A DNA stretch of 5,382 nucleotides from an uncultured Klebsiella sp. (GTDB lineage: Bacteria; Pseudomonadota; Gammaproteobacteria; Enterobacterales; Enterobacteriaceae), in the NCBI GenBank assembly GCA_902490055.1, contig CABUCP010000255.1, positions 1-5,382 on the forward strand, read 5' to 3'. The position numbers were made by a program, and so were the translations under genes. This document shows positions 1 to 5,382 of this stretch, in pieces; the stretch's first letter is position 1, and every line of letters starts with the position of its first letter. Under the pieces are notes generated by a model that saw only the letters and a program-made list of their open reading frames with translations, made no database searches and had not been told where the DNA came from.

Positions 1-1700
1 CCCGCCTGAAAGAGAACGGTTTTATTAAAAACCGCACCATCTCTCAGCTCTACGATCCAGAAAAGGGCATGTTCCTGCCGGACCGTTTCGTCAAAGGCAC
101 CTGTCCGAAGTGTAAATCCCCGGACCAGTACGGCGATAACTGCGAAGTGTGCGGCGCGACCTACAGCCCGACCGAACTTATCGAGCCGAAGTCAGTGGTC
201 TCCGGCGCGACGCCGGTGATGCGCGAATCCGAGCACTTCTTCTTCGACCTGCCGTCCTTTAGCGAAATGCTGCAGGCGTGGACCCGCAGCGGCGCGCTGC
301 AGGAGCAGGTAGCGAACAAAATGCAGGAGTGGTTCGAGTCCGGCCTGCAGCAGTGGGATATCTCACGCGATGCGCCGTACTTCGGCTTTGAAATTCCCAA
401 TGCGCCGGGCAAATATTTCTACGTCTGGCTGGATGCGCCGATCGGCTATATGGGTTCTTTCAAGAACCTGTGCGACAAACGCGGCGACACCGTCAGCTTC
501 GATGAATACTGGAAGAAAGATTCCAGCGCCGAGCTGTACCACTTTATTGGCAAAGATATCGTCTACTTCCACAGCCTGTTCTGGCCGGCGATGCTGGAAG
601 GTAGCAATTTCCGTAAGCCGACCAACCTGTTCGTTCACGGCTATGTTACGGTAAACGGCGCCAAGATGTCTAAATCGCGCGGCACCTTTATCAAAGCCAG
701 CACCTGGCTGAACCATTTCGATGCCGACAGCCTGCGCTACTACTACACCGCCAAGCTCTCTTCACGCATTGATGATATCGACCTGAACCTGGAAGACTTT
801 ATCCAGCGCGTCAACGCCGACATCGTTAACAAAGTGGTGAACCTGGCTTCGCGTAACGCCGGCTTTATCAACAAGCGTTTCGACGGCATGCTCTCCGCCG
901 AACTGGCTGACCCGGCGCTGTACAAAACCTTTACCGATGCGGCTGCCGCAATCGGCGAAGCGTGGGAAAGCCGCGAGTTCGGTAAAGCCATCCGCGAAAT
1001 CATGGCGCTGGCCGACGTCGCAAACCGCTACGTCGATGAGCAGGCGCCGTGGGTGGTGGCAAAACAGGAAGGCCGCGACGCCGACCTGCAGGCTATCTGC
1101 ACCATGGGCCTGAACATGTTCCGCGTGCTGATGACCTGGCTGAAGCCGGTTCTGCCGAGTCTGAGCGCGCGCGCTGAAGCGTTCCTCAACACCGAGCTGA
1201 GCTGGGACGCCATCCAGCAGCCGCTGCTGGCGCACAAGGTTAACGCCTTTAAGGCGCTGTACAACCGTATCGAAATGAAACAGGTTGAAGCGCTGGTTGA
1301 AGCGTCTAAAGAAGAAGTGAAAGCCGCCGCCGCGCCGGTGACTGGCCCGCTGGCCGATGATCCGATCCAGGAAACGATCGCTTTCGACGATTTCGCTAAA
1401 GTTGATATGCGTATTGCGCTGATTGAAAACGCTGAATTCGTCGACGGTTCCGATAAGCTGCTGCGCCTGACTCTCGATCTCGGCGGCGAGAAGCGCAACG
1501 TCTTCTCCGGCATCCGCTCCGCCTACCCGGACCCGCAGGCGCTGATTGGCCGCCTGACGGTGATGGTCGCCAACCTGGCGCCGCGTAAAATGCGCTTTGG
1601 GATCTCTGAAGGGATGGTGATGGCCGCCGGCCCTGGCGGGAAAAATATCTTCCTGTTAAGCCCTGACAGCGGCGCGCAGCCGGGTCAGCAGGTTAAGTAA
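1..1700 (+). CDS. metG: Methionyl-tRNA synthetase, 3' part (5' end outside window)
   Basis: Cytoplasmic class Ia aminoacyl-tRNA synthetase that joins methionine to initiator and elongator tRNA-Met using ATP. The frame is open from base 3 without a start codon. By comparison with the 677-residue E. coli enzyme as I recall it, base 3 begins residue 113, so about 112 residues, including the N-terminal ATP-binding HIGH motif, lie to the left. The ATG at 69 (Met135) is internal. In order one sees the zinc-knuckle cysteines (146, 149, 159, 162), the methionine-pocket segment with Trp254 (bases 426-428), the KMSKS loop (residues 333-337, bases 663-677), and an all-alpha anticodon-binding domain with the family sequence [10 protein letters not shown]-terminal tRNA-binding domain of the Trbp111/EMAP type follows (about 573-677, starting [12 protein letters not shown]), after an Ala/Glu/Lys-rich linker. 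The reading frame is intact to TAA at 1698-1700. An intrinsic terminator follows 11 bp later. Confidence 0.98.
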   Translation, partial: RLKENGFIKNRTISQLYDPEKGMFLPDRFVKGTCPKCKSPDQYGDNCEVCGATYSPTELIEPKSVVSGATPVMRESEHFFFDLPSFSEMLQAWTRSGALQEQVANKMQEWFESGLQQWDISRDAPYFGFEIPNAPGKYFYVWLDAPIGYMGSFKNLCDKRGDTVSFDEYWKKDSSAELYHFIGKDIVYFHSLFWPAMLEGSNFRKPTNLFVHGYVTVNGAKMSKSRGTFIKASTWLNHFDADSLRYYYTAKLSSRIDDIDLNLEDFIQRVNADIVNKVVNLASRNAGFINKRFDGMLSAELADPALYKTFTDAAAAIGEAWESREFGKAIREIMALADVANRYVDEQAPWVVAKQEGRDADLQAICTMGLNMFRVLMTWLKPVLPSLSARAEAFLNTELSWDAIQQPLLAHKVNAFKALYNRIEMKQVEALVEASKEEVKAAAAPVTGPLADDPIQETIAFDDFAKVDMRIALIENAEFVDGSDKLLRLTLDLGGEKRNVFSGIRSAYPDPQALIGRLTVMVANLAPRKMRFGISEGMVMAAGPGGKNIFLLSPDSGAQPGQQVK

Positions 1701-1711
1701 CCCCTCCGCTT

Positions 1712-1740
1712 AAAAGCGCTGCTCCGGCAGCGCTTTTTTT
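1712..1740 (+). terminator. Intrinsic terminator of metG
   Basis: Stem AGCGCTGC (1715-1722) pairs perfectly with GCAGCGCT (1727-1734). The loop is TCCG, closed by C-G, which makes a UNCG-type extra-stable tetraloop in RNA. A run of seven T (1734-1740) follows, and AAA at 1712-1714 can extend the stem into it to 11 bp. It lies 11 bp after the metG stop and points in its direction. It should separate metG from yehR. In the minus direction the exit side has only TTTT, so two-way use is unlikely, and the nearest minus-strand gene ends more than 600 bp away. Confidence 0.93.
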
Positions 1741-1757
1741 ATTCCCCTATCCCTCAG

Positions 1758-1786
1758 TTGCGACAACGCGCGATCGCCATAATAAT
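1758..1786 (+). promoter_or_regulatory. Probable sigma70 promoter of yehR
   Basis: TTGCGA at 1758-1763 (4 of 6 to the -35 consensus) is followed after 17 bp by AATAAT at 1781-1786 (5 of 6 to the -10 consensus). Both sit in an AT-rich patch (CATAATAATAATT) between the metG terminator and yehR. Transcription would start near 1793, leaving a leader of roughly 50 nt. An overlapping CATAAT at 1778-1783 has a spacer of only 14 bp and is a worse fit. This is read by eye from consensus. The presence of a strong terminator just upstream makes a promoter here necessary. Confidence 0.55.
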
Positions 1787-1830
1787 AATTACTGCCTGCT
1801 CCTTTCTGGACGCGCAATGCAACTCAACAT

Positions 1831-1835
1831 AGGGA
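1831..1835 (+). promoter_or_regulatory. Ribosome binding site deciding the yehR start
   Basis: AGGGA lies 6 nt before the ATG at 1842 but only 3 nt before the in-frame GTG at 1839 (GTGATG). Normal Shine-Dalgarno spacing therefore favours the ATG. Confidence 0.7.
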
Positions 1836-1841
1836 ATCGTG

Positions 1842-2306
1842 ATGCAATTTAACCGCAAGATGGCCAGCGTGCTGGCCGTATCCGTTCTGCTGGCGGCGCT
1901 CGCCGGCTGCGATAATAAAAAAGATGAGAGCAAAACTTTTGCGCTGACGACCAATGGCGTCGAGCTCAGCTTCACCTACCACTATGACGGCGATAAAGTG
2001 CTGCGTCAGGATGCCGACAATACGATCCCATATAAATCGATCGGCGCGGAAAATAAAGAACAGGCGCGGGCGATTATCGAGCCGATGAGCAGCGTGTACC
2101 GCAACGTGCAGGGCGTAGAGCAAACCATCGACTACAAAGATACCTATGCGCTGGAGCATCTGACCGTCGATTTTAACAAGGCGAAAATCAGCGAACTGTG
2201 CAAACTGCCGGGTTCGACCTTTACCGACTGTTCGCAGCCGTTTGTCTCGATGTCGGTATCGACCAAACTGCTGGAATCGCAGGGGTTTAAAGAGGTGAAG
2301 AAGTAA
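1842..2306 (+). CDS. yehR: YehR-family lipoprotein (DUF1307)
   Basis: Predicted membrane-anchored lipoprotein of 154 residues. Its function is not established. It starts with a positively charged n-region (NRK), a hydrophobic core (about residues 7-20) and a lipobox LAGC at 20-23. Cys23 (bases 1908-1910) would be lipidated, leaving a mature chain of 132 residues. The mature protein begins Cys-Asp-Asn. Asp at +2 is the classical Lol-avoidance signal, which suggests retention in the inner membrane facing the periplasm. Two further cysteines, Cys120 and Cys130, could form a disulfide. The rest is charged and soluble (for example ELSFTYHYDGDKV), matching the YehR/DUF1307 family as I recall it. 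ATG 1842 is chosen over GTG 1839 on ribosome-site spacing. It has its own promoter and faces yehS tail to tail. In E. coli K-12 the gene closes the molR-yehQ block rather than following metG directly. Confidence 0.9.
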   Translation: MQFNRKMASVLAVSVLLAALAGCDNKKDESKTFALTTNGVELSFTYHYDGDKVLRQDADNTIPYKSIGAENKEQARAIIEPMSSVYRNVQGVEQTIDYKDTYALEHLTVDFNKAKISELCKLPGSTFTDCSQPFVSMSVSTKLLESQGFKEVKK

Positions 2307-2317
2307 GAGGATACCGG

Positions 2318-2335
2318 CCCGGGCGCAGGCCCGGG
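2318..2335. terminator. GC-rich hairpin between convergent yehR and yehS, no T-tract
   Basis: CCCGGGC (2318-2324), loop GCAG, GCCCGGG (2329-2335): a perfect 7-bp all-GC stem 11 bp beyond the yehR stop and 13 bp beyond the yehS stop. No run of T follows in either direction, so it does not fit a standard intrinsic terminator. Its place in the middle of a 42-bp convergent gap suggests a pause site or a 3'-end-protecting structure shared by both transcripts. It shows no clear match to the REP/BIME consensus. Confidence 0.45.
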
Positions 2336-2348
2336 ACACGTCTGGCGC

Positions 2349-2816
2349 TTAAGCTTTAGCGTGCTCGCGCTCGGTAAGGCCGCGCAGGAAGTAGCGCATA
2401 AACTGGTCGCCGCATTCGCGATAGTTTTTGTGATCCGGCGCGCGCATCATGGCGGTGATTTCCGGCATCGACACGCGGAACTTCTGTTGGGTGAGGATTG
2501 CCAGGATATCATCAGTCTTCAACGAGAAGGCGATGCGCAGTTTTTTCAACACGATATTGTTATTCACCCGGCGCTCGACCGCCAGCGGCGGCGCAGACTC
2601 GTCTTTACCGCGCTTGTCGTAAATCAGACCGTTGAGGAAGTTCGCCAGCACGATGTCCGGGCAGCGCACGAACCCTTCTTCATCTTCTTTTTTCAGCCAG
2701 GGTACCAGCTGTTCGGCGCTGACCGGCGCATCCGCCAGAGCAAAGATGCGCACCAGGCCGTTATTGTTGGTTTTCAGGGTGTAGCGCAGGCTACGTAAAA
2801 TATCGTTACTGATCAT
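2349..2816 (-). CDS. yehS: YehS, DUF1456 family protein with two internal repeats
   Basis: Protein of 155 residues, full length for the family (about 156 in E. coli). Its biochemical function is unknown. It has no signal peptide or membrane segment, so it is presumably cytoplasmic. It consists of two copies of one unit, about residues 4-66 and 87-149, which align without gaps at an offset of 83. Identical pairs include Leu10/93, Arg11/94, Val32/115, Ser33/116, Asp45/128, Cys52/135, Asp54/137, Phe60/143, Leu61/144, Gly63/146 and Leu64/147. A basic, Asn-rich linker (about 70-88) joins them. Start ATG is at 2816-2814, with GAAGG at 2825-2821 four nt upstream. It lies 53 bp after btsR on the same strand with no terminator between, so it is probably the third gene of the btsS-btsR transcript, as reported for E. 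coli yehUTS. I see no convincing promoter of its own. Confidence 0.93.
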   Translation of the reverse strand: MISNDILRSLRYTLKTNNNGLVRIFALADAPVSAEQLVPWLKKEDEEGFVRCPDIVLANFLNGLIYDKRGKDESAPPLAVERRVNNNIVLKKLRIAFSLKTDDILAILTQQKFRVSMPEITAMMRAPDHKNYRECGDQFMRYFLRGLTEREHAKA

Positions 2817-2869
2817 AATGCCTTCATGATGAAAAATGCTGGCGCTAAGTCTACCATGATTCCGCGTTT

Positions 2870-3589
2870 TTACAGCCCAATCGCCTCTTTCAGGCTTTTC
2901 AGATAGCGACGGCTGACCGGCACCGTTTGCCCGGCGCGCATCAGCAGCTCCGCCTGACCGTTCTCTTCAAGGCGAATCTCTTTTAAATGCGCCATGTTAA
3001 CCAGATACTGGCGGTGACAGCGCAGCAGCGGCGTGCGGCTTTCCAGGGTCCGCAGGGTCAGTTCGGTAAACCCCTCTTTACCTTCGCTATCGGTGACGTA
3101 AATCCCGCTCATCCGGCTGCTCACAAAAGCCACATCCTCCATCTGCAGCAGCCAGATGCGGCTGTGGCCGGTACAGGGAATATACTTCAGCGCCTGCTGG
3201 GCATCATCCAACAGTGATACATCCTGCAGGCTGCGTTCCTGGCGCAGGCGACCCAGCGTTTTCTCCAGCCGCGCGCTCTCGATAGGCTTCAGCAGATAAT
3301 CGAAGGCGTGCTCTTCAAACGCCTTTACCGCGTACTCGTCAAAGGCGGTCAAAAAGACGATATAGGGGCGATGTTCAGGATCGAGCATGCCGACCATCTC
3401 CAGCCCGCTGATGCGCGGCATCTGAATATCCAGAAACAGCACATCAGGGCGCAGCTTGTGCACCGCGCCGATAGCCTCAACGGCATTTCCGCATTCGCCA
3501 ACGATTTCAAGACAGCTATGCGCCTCCAGCAAGATGCGCAGATTTTCCCGCGCCAGCGGCTCATCATCGACGATTAAAACTTTTAACAT
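2870..3589 (-). CDS. btsR: BtsR (YehT), LytTR-family response regulator
   Basis: Cytoplasmic DNA-binding response regulator of the BtsS/BtsR pyruvate-sensing system. At 239 residues it has the same length as E. coli YehT. The receiver domain (about 1-120) has the acidic pair Asp8/Asp9, phosphoacceptor Asp54 in [12 protein letters not shown], Thr81, and Lys101 in the YLLKP motif. The C-terminal LytTR DNA-binding domain (about 137-238) has the family segments [17 protein letters not shown] and [15 protein letters not shown]. In E. coli the phosphorylated form activates btsT (yjiY), the pyruvate/H+ symporter gene. That target is not in this window. The start ATG (3589-3587) overlaps the btsS stop (3585-3583) by 7 bp. 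GGAGGAG (3601-3595), inside the end of btsS, sits 5 nt upstream. This arrangement points to one transcript with coupled translation. All key receiver residues are present. Confidence 0.97.
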   Translation of the reverse strand: MLKVLIVDDEPLARENLRILLEAHSCLEIVGECGNAVEAIGAVHKLRPDVLFLDIQMPRISGLEMVGMLDPEHRPYIVFLTAFDEYAVKAFEEHAFDYLLKPIESARLEKTLGRLRQERSLQDVSLLDDAQQALKYIPCTGHSRIWLLQMEDVAFVSSRMSGIYVTDSEGKEGFTELTLRTLESRTPLLRCHRQYLVNMAHLKEIRLEENGQAELLMRAGQTVPVSRRYLKSLKEAIGL

Positions 3590-5271
3590 GCATTCTCCTC
3601 CAGAGGCAGTCGCAGCGTGATGCGGGTAAACCGCTCCGCTTCGCAGGTGACGCTAATTCCGCAGTCAGCGCCGAAGCGCGTGCGTAGTCGCCTGTCCACC
3701 AGACTCATCCCGAGTCCACTGGCATTGGGGTTATCCCGATAGAGCCCGGCGTTATCTTCAACGTCCAGCTGTAACCAACGCTCGTACCGGCTGGCGCGAA
3801 TGATGATTTCACCCACGCCAAGATGCTGAGAAGTCCCGTGCTTAATCGCATTCTCGACGATCGGCTGTAGGGTAAACGCCGGCAACTGGAGATGTTCCAG
3901 CGACGTCGGAACCTGCATCTGTATCTGTAAATTCTCCTGGAATCGCGCCTTCTCGATCTGCAGGTAGGCATTCACGTGTTCAATTTCGTCTGCGAGGGTG
4001 ACGACCTCCGACGGGCGTTTCAGATTCTTGCGAAAAAAGGTCGACAAGTACTGCACCAGTTGCCCGGCCTGCTCGCTATCGCGACGGATCACCGCTTTCA
4101 GCGTATTCAGGGCATTAAAAAGAAAATGCGGATTAACCTGCGCGTGCAGCAGTTTAATCTCCGACTGGGTCAGCAACGCCTTCTGCCGTTCGTACTGGCC
4201 GGCCAGGATCTGCGCCGACAGCAGTTGGGCGATCCCCTCCCCCAGCGTACGGTTGATCGAGCTGAACAAGCGGTTTTTCGCTTCATACAGTTTGATGGTG
4301 CCAATCACCCGCTGGTTCTCGCCGCGCAGCGGAATGACCAGCGTCGAGCCCAGCTTGCAGTTGGGGTGAATCGAGCAGCGGTACGGCACTTCATTGCCGT
4401 CGGCGTAAACCACCTCGCCGGTCTCAATCGCCTTTTGCGTATAAGAGGACGAAATGGGTTTACCGGGCAAGTGGTGATCGTCGCCGATGCCGGTAAACGC
4501 CAGCAGCCGGTCGCGATCGGTGATCGCCACCGCGCCGATATCCAGCTCCTGAATCAACACCTGCGCCACTTTCATACTGTTCTCTTCGTTAAATCCCTGG
4601 CGCAGGATCCCCTCGGTGGAGGCCGCCACCTTCAGCGCAGTGGCGGAGAATGCCGAGGTGTATTTCTCAAACATCGCCCGCTTGTCCAGCAGGATGCGCA
4701 TGAATAGCGCCGCGCCGACGGTATTGGTGACCATCATCGGCGCGGCGATGCTCTGTACCAGATGCAGCGCATCCTGAAACGGCCGCGCGATCAGCAGGAT
4801 GATCAGCATCTGCACCAGTTCGGCAAAGAAGGTGATCGCCCCGGCGGTGAGCGGGCTGAAGACTTTGTCCGGGCGTCCGCGTTTAACCAGGATGCTGTGT
4901 ACCAGGCCGCCGAGCAACCCTTCGACGATGGTTGAGACCATGCAGCTTAAGGCGGTCATACCGCCCAGCGAATAGCGATGTAAGCCGCCGGTCAACCCCA
5001 CCAGCCCGCCGACTACCGGGCCGCCGAGCAGGCCGCCCATCACCGCGCCAATGGCGCGGGTATTAGCAATGGAGTCTTCGATATGCAGGCCAAAGTAGGT
5101 CCCCATAATGCAGAAAATGGAGAAGGTGACGTAACACAGCAGCTTATGCGGCAAGCGTACGGTAACCTGCATCAGAGGAATGAATAGCCGCGTTTTGCTC
5201 ATCAACCAGGCGATAACCAGAAACACGCACATCTGCTGGAGCAGCAGCAATACCAGATCGAACTCGTACAT
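3583..5271 (-). CDS. btsS: BtsS (YehU), LytS-type pyruvate-sensing histidine kinase
   Basis: Inner-membrane sensor kinase of 562 residues (E. coli: 561). The N-terminal part (about 1-200) is the 5TMR-LYT multi-pass receptor with hydrophobic segments near 6-24, 43-61, 74-95, 105-128, 140-162 and 172-195. It contains Arg72, Arg99, Cys110 and Ser113, the positions reported to bind pyruvate in E. coli BtsS. A GAF-like region follows (about 210-345), with Cys299 and Cys305 in a C-x5-C pair. The His_kinase domain has [13 protein letters not shown] with phosphoacceptor His382. The HATPase domain has the N-box IVENAIKHG (471-479), Asp506 in VEDNAG, and [11 protein letters not shown] (519-529). BtsS phosphorylates BtsR when external pyruvate is present. 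ATG 5271 is chosen because the E. coli protein begins at the matching MYxF sequence. The frame continues up to GTG 5373, adding 34 residues, but that stretch is AT-richer and looks non-coding. The ribosome site before 5271 is weak. Confidence 0.96.
   Translation of the reverse strand: MYEFDLVLLLLQQMCVFLVIAWLMSKTRLFIPLMQVTVRLPHKLLCYVTFSIFCIMGTYFGLHIEDSIANTRAIGAVMGGLLGGPVVGGLVGLTGGLHRYSLGGMTALSCMVSTIVEGLLGGLVHSILVKRGRPDKVFSPLTAGAITFFAELVQMLIILLIARPFQDALHLVQSIAAPMMVTNTVGAALFMRILLDKRAMFEKYTSAFSATALKVAASTEGILRQGFNEENSMKVAQVLIQELDIGAVAITDRDRLLAFTGIGDDHHLPGKPISSSYTQKAIETGEVVYADGNEVPYRCSIHPNCKLGSTLVIPLRGENQRVIGTIKLYEAKNRLFSSINRTLGEGIAQLLSAQILAGQYERQKALLTQSEIKLLHAQVNPHFLFNALNTLKAVIRRDSEQAGQLVQYLSTFFRKNLKRPSEVVTLADEIEHVNAYLQIEKARFQENLQIQMQVPTSLEHLQLPAFTLQPIVENAIKHGTSQHLGVGEIIIRASRYERWLQLDVEDNAGLYRDNPNASGLGMSLVDRRLRTRFGADCGISVTCEAERFTRITLRLPLEENAC
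3595..3601 (-). promoter_or_regulatory. Ribosome binding site of btsR inside btsS
   Basis: On the minus strand GGAGGAG lies 5 nt before the btsR ATG and within the last codons of btsS. It is near-ideal, far stronger than the site before btsS, so BtsR is probably made in excess of BtsS. A second ATG at 3593-3591 is closer to this site but in a different frame from btsR, so it is not the start. Confidence 0.75.
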
Positions 5272-5382
5272 ACCCGCAGACCACACAACCTTCGAAAGCG
5301 CGTAACATACACTGCCCGCTGATAACTTTCTTTGAAGCAATACAAGAAAATGATAAATCACGGTGACGATCACACTTCTTGC
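5272..5382 (-). promoter_or_regulatory. Upstream region of btsS (promoter not resolved)
   Basis: These 111 bases are clearly AT-richer than the genes and should hold the btsSR-yehS promoter. Read on the minus strand, the only candidates by eye are weak. One is TTGTAT with TATCAG at a 15-bp spacer. Another is an isolated TATGTT (4 of 6) about 30 bp before the start codon, with no matching -35. A short palindrome GTGA-CGA-TCAC lies at 5363-5373. In E. coli the divergent neighbour is mlrA, but no part of such a gene is recognisable here. Confidence 0.3.

Noticed and set aside
363..1513. Several minus-strand frames of 86-161 codons opposite metG
   Set aside because: They overlap each other in different frames, have no ribosome sites, and lie opposite a fully conserved essential gene.
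1839..1841. GTG as the start of yehR
   Set aside because: It lies only 3 nt from AGGGA, too close for normal initiation. The ATG directly after it has better spacing, and the protein differs by just one residue.
1824..2339. 171-codon minus-strand frame covering all of yehR
   Set aside because: It is antisense to a lipoprotein gene with a clear lipobox, promoter and ribosome site. The predicted protein has no recognisable motif. It is a shadow of yehR codon bias.
2346..2361. Near-perfect 16-bp palindrome CGCTTAAGCTTTAGCG over the yehS stop
   Set aside because: Most of it is yehS coding sequence, it leaves almost no hairpin loop, and it matches no operator I know. Chance is a sufficient explanation.
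2361..2798. 145-codon plus-strand frame opposite yehS
   Set aside because: It is the complement of a recognised DUF1456 gene, with His/Gln/Arg-rich content typical of an antisense shadow and no start signal.
3976..4707. 243-codon open frame on the plus strand opposite btsS
   Set aside because: It lies wholly opposite the kinase gene, whose domains and motifs are unmistakable. It has no ribosome site and its Arg/Gln-rich protein resembles nothing known. Long antisense frames are expected in GC-rich genes.
5360..5376. CRP-like site above btsS (TGTGATCGTCAC on the minus strand)
   Set aside because: The left half TGTGA is perfect, but the right half does not match TCACA at the 6-bp spacing CRP needs. 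The visible palindrome has a 3-bp centre, so it is not a supported CRP site.
1..5382. A hidden mobile element, CRISPR array, defence locus or other undescribed system
   Set aside because: Every gene has a recognised core-genome family, spacers are short and accounted for, and I see no transposase, direct-repeat array, attachment site or tRNA, nor a patch of foreign composition.

Overview
The window looks like chromosomal DNA of an enteric gammaproteobacterium. All five genes closely resemble Escherichia coli K-12 proteins as I recall them, but the DNA is GC-rich in the third codon position. The gene order metG > yehR > < yehS < btsR < btsS points to the Klebsiella/Raoultella/Enterobacter side of the family rather than to E. 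coli itself. The genus is an inference from memory, not a computed assignment.

Layout. Bases 1-1700 (+) hold the 3' five-sixths of metG (methionyl-tRNA synthetase), cut by the left edge. A strong intrinsic terminator at 1712-1740 follows it. A sigma70-like promoter (1758-1786) then leads to yehR (1842-2306, +), a small lipoprotein of the DUF1307 family. A 42-bp convergent gap with a GC-rich hairpin separates yehR from the minus-strand genes. Those genes are, in transcription order from the right, btsS (5271-3583), btsR (3589-2870) and yehS (2816-2349). Bases 5272-5382 are the upstream region of btsS. In E. coli the next gene in that direction is mlrA, but nothing of it is visible here.

How the genes work together. 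BtsS and BtsR form a LytS/LytTR-type two-component system. In E. coli this is the high-affinity pyruvate sensor that switches on the pyruvate/H+ symporter gene btsT (yjiY), which is not in this window. The kinase and regulator genes overlap by 7 bp. yehS, a two-repeat DUF1456 protein of unknown function, follows 53 bp downstream on the same strand and is probably in the same transcript. metG and yehR are separate transcription units.

Novelty. I see no mobile element, CRISPR array, tRNA or rRNA, and no undescribed multi-gene system. This is ordinary core genome. The points worth a second look are the absence of the E. coli molR-yehQ block between metG and yehR, the conserved pyruvate-binding residues in BtsS, the uncertain btsS start, the internal duplication in YehS with paired Cys-x-Asp motifs, and a possible mini-ORF coupled to yehS.
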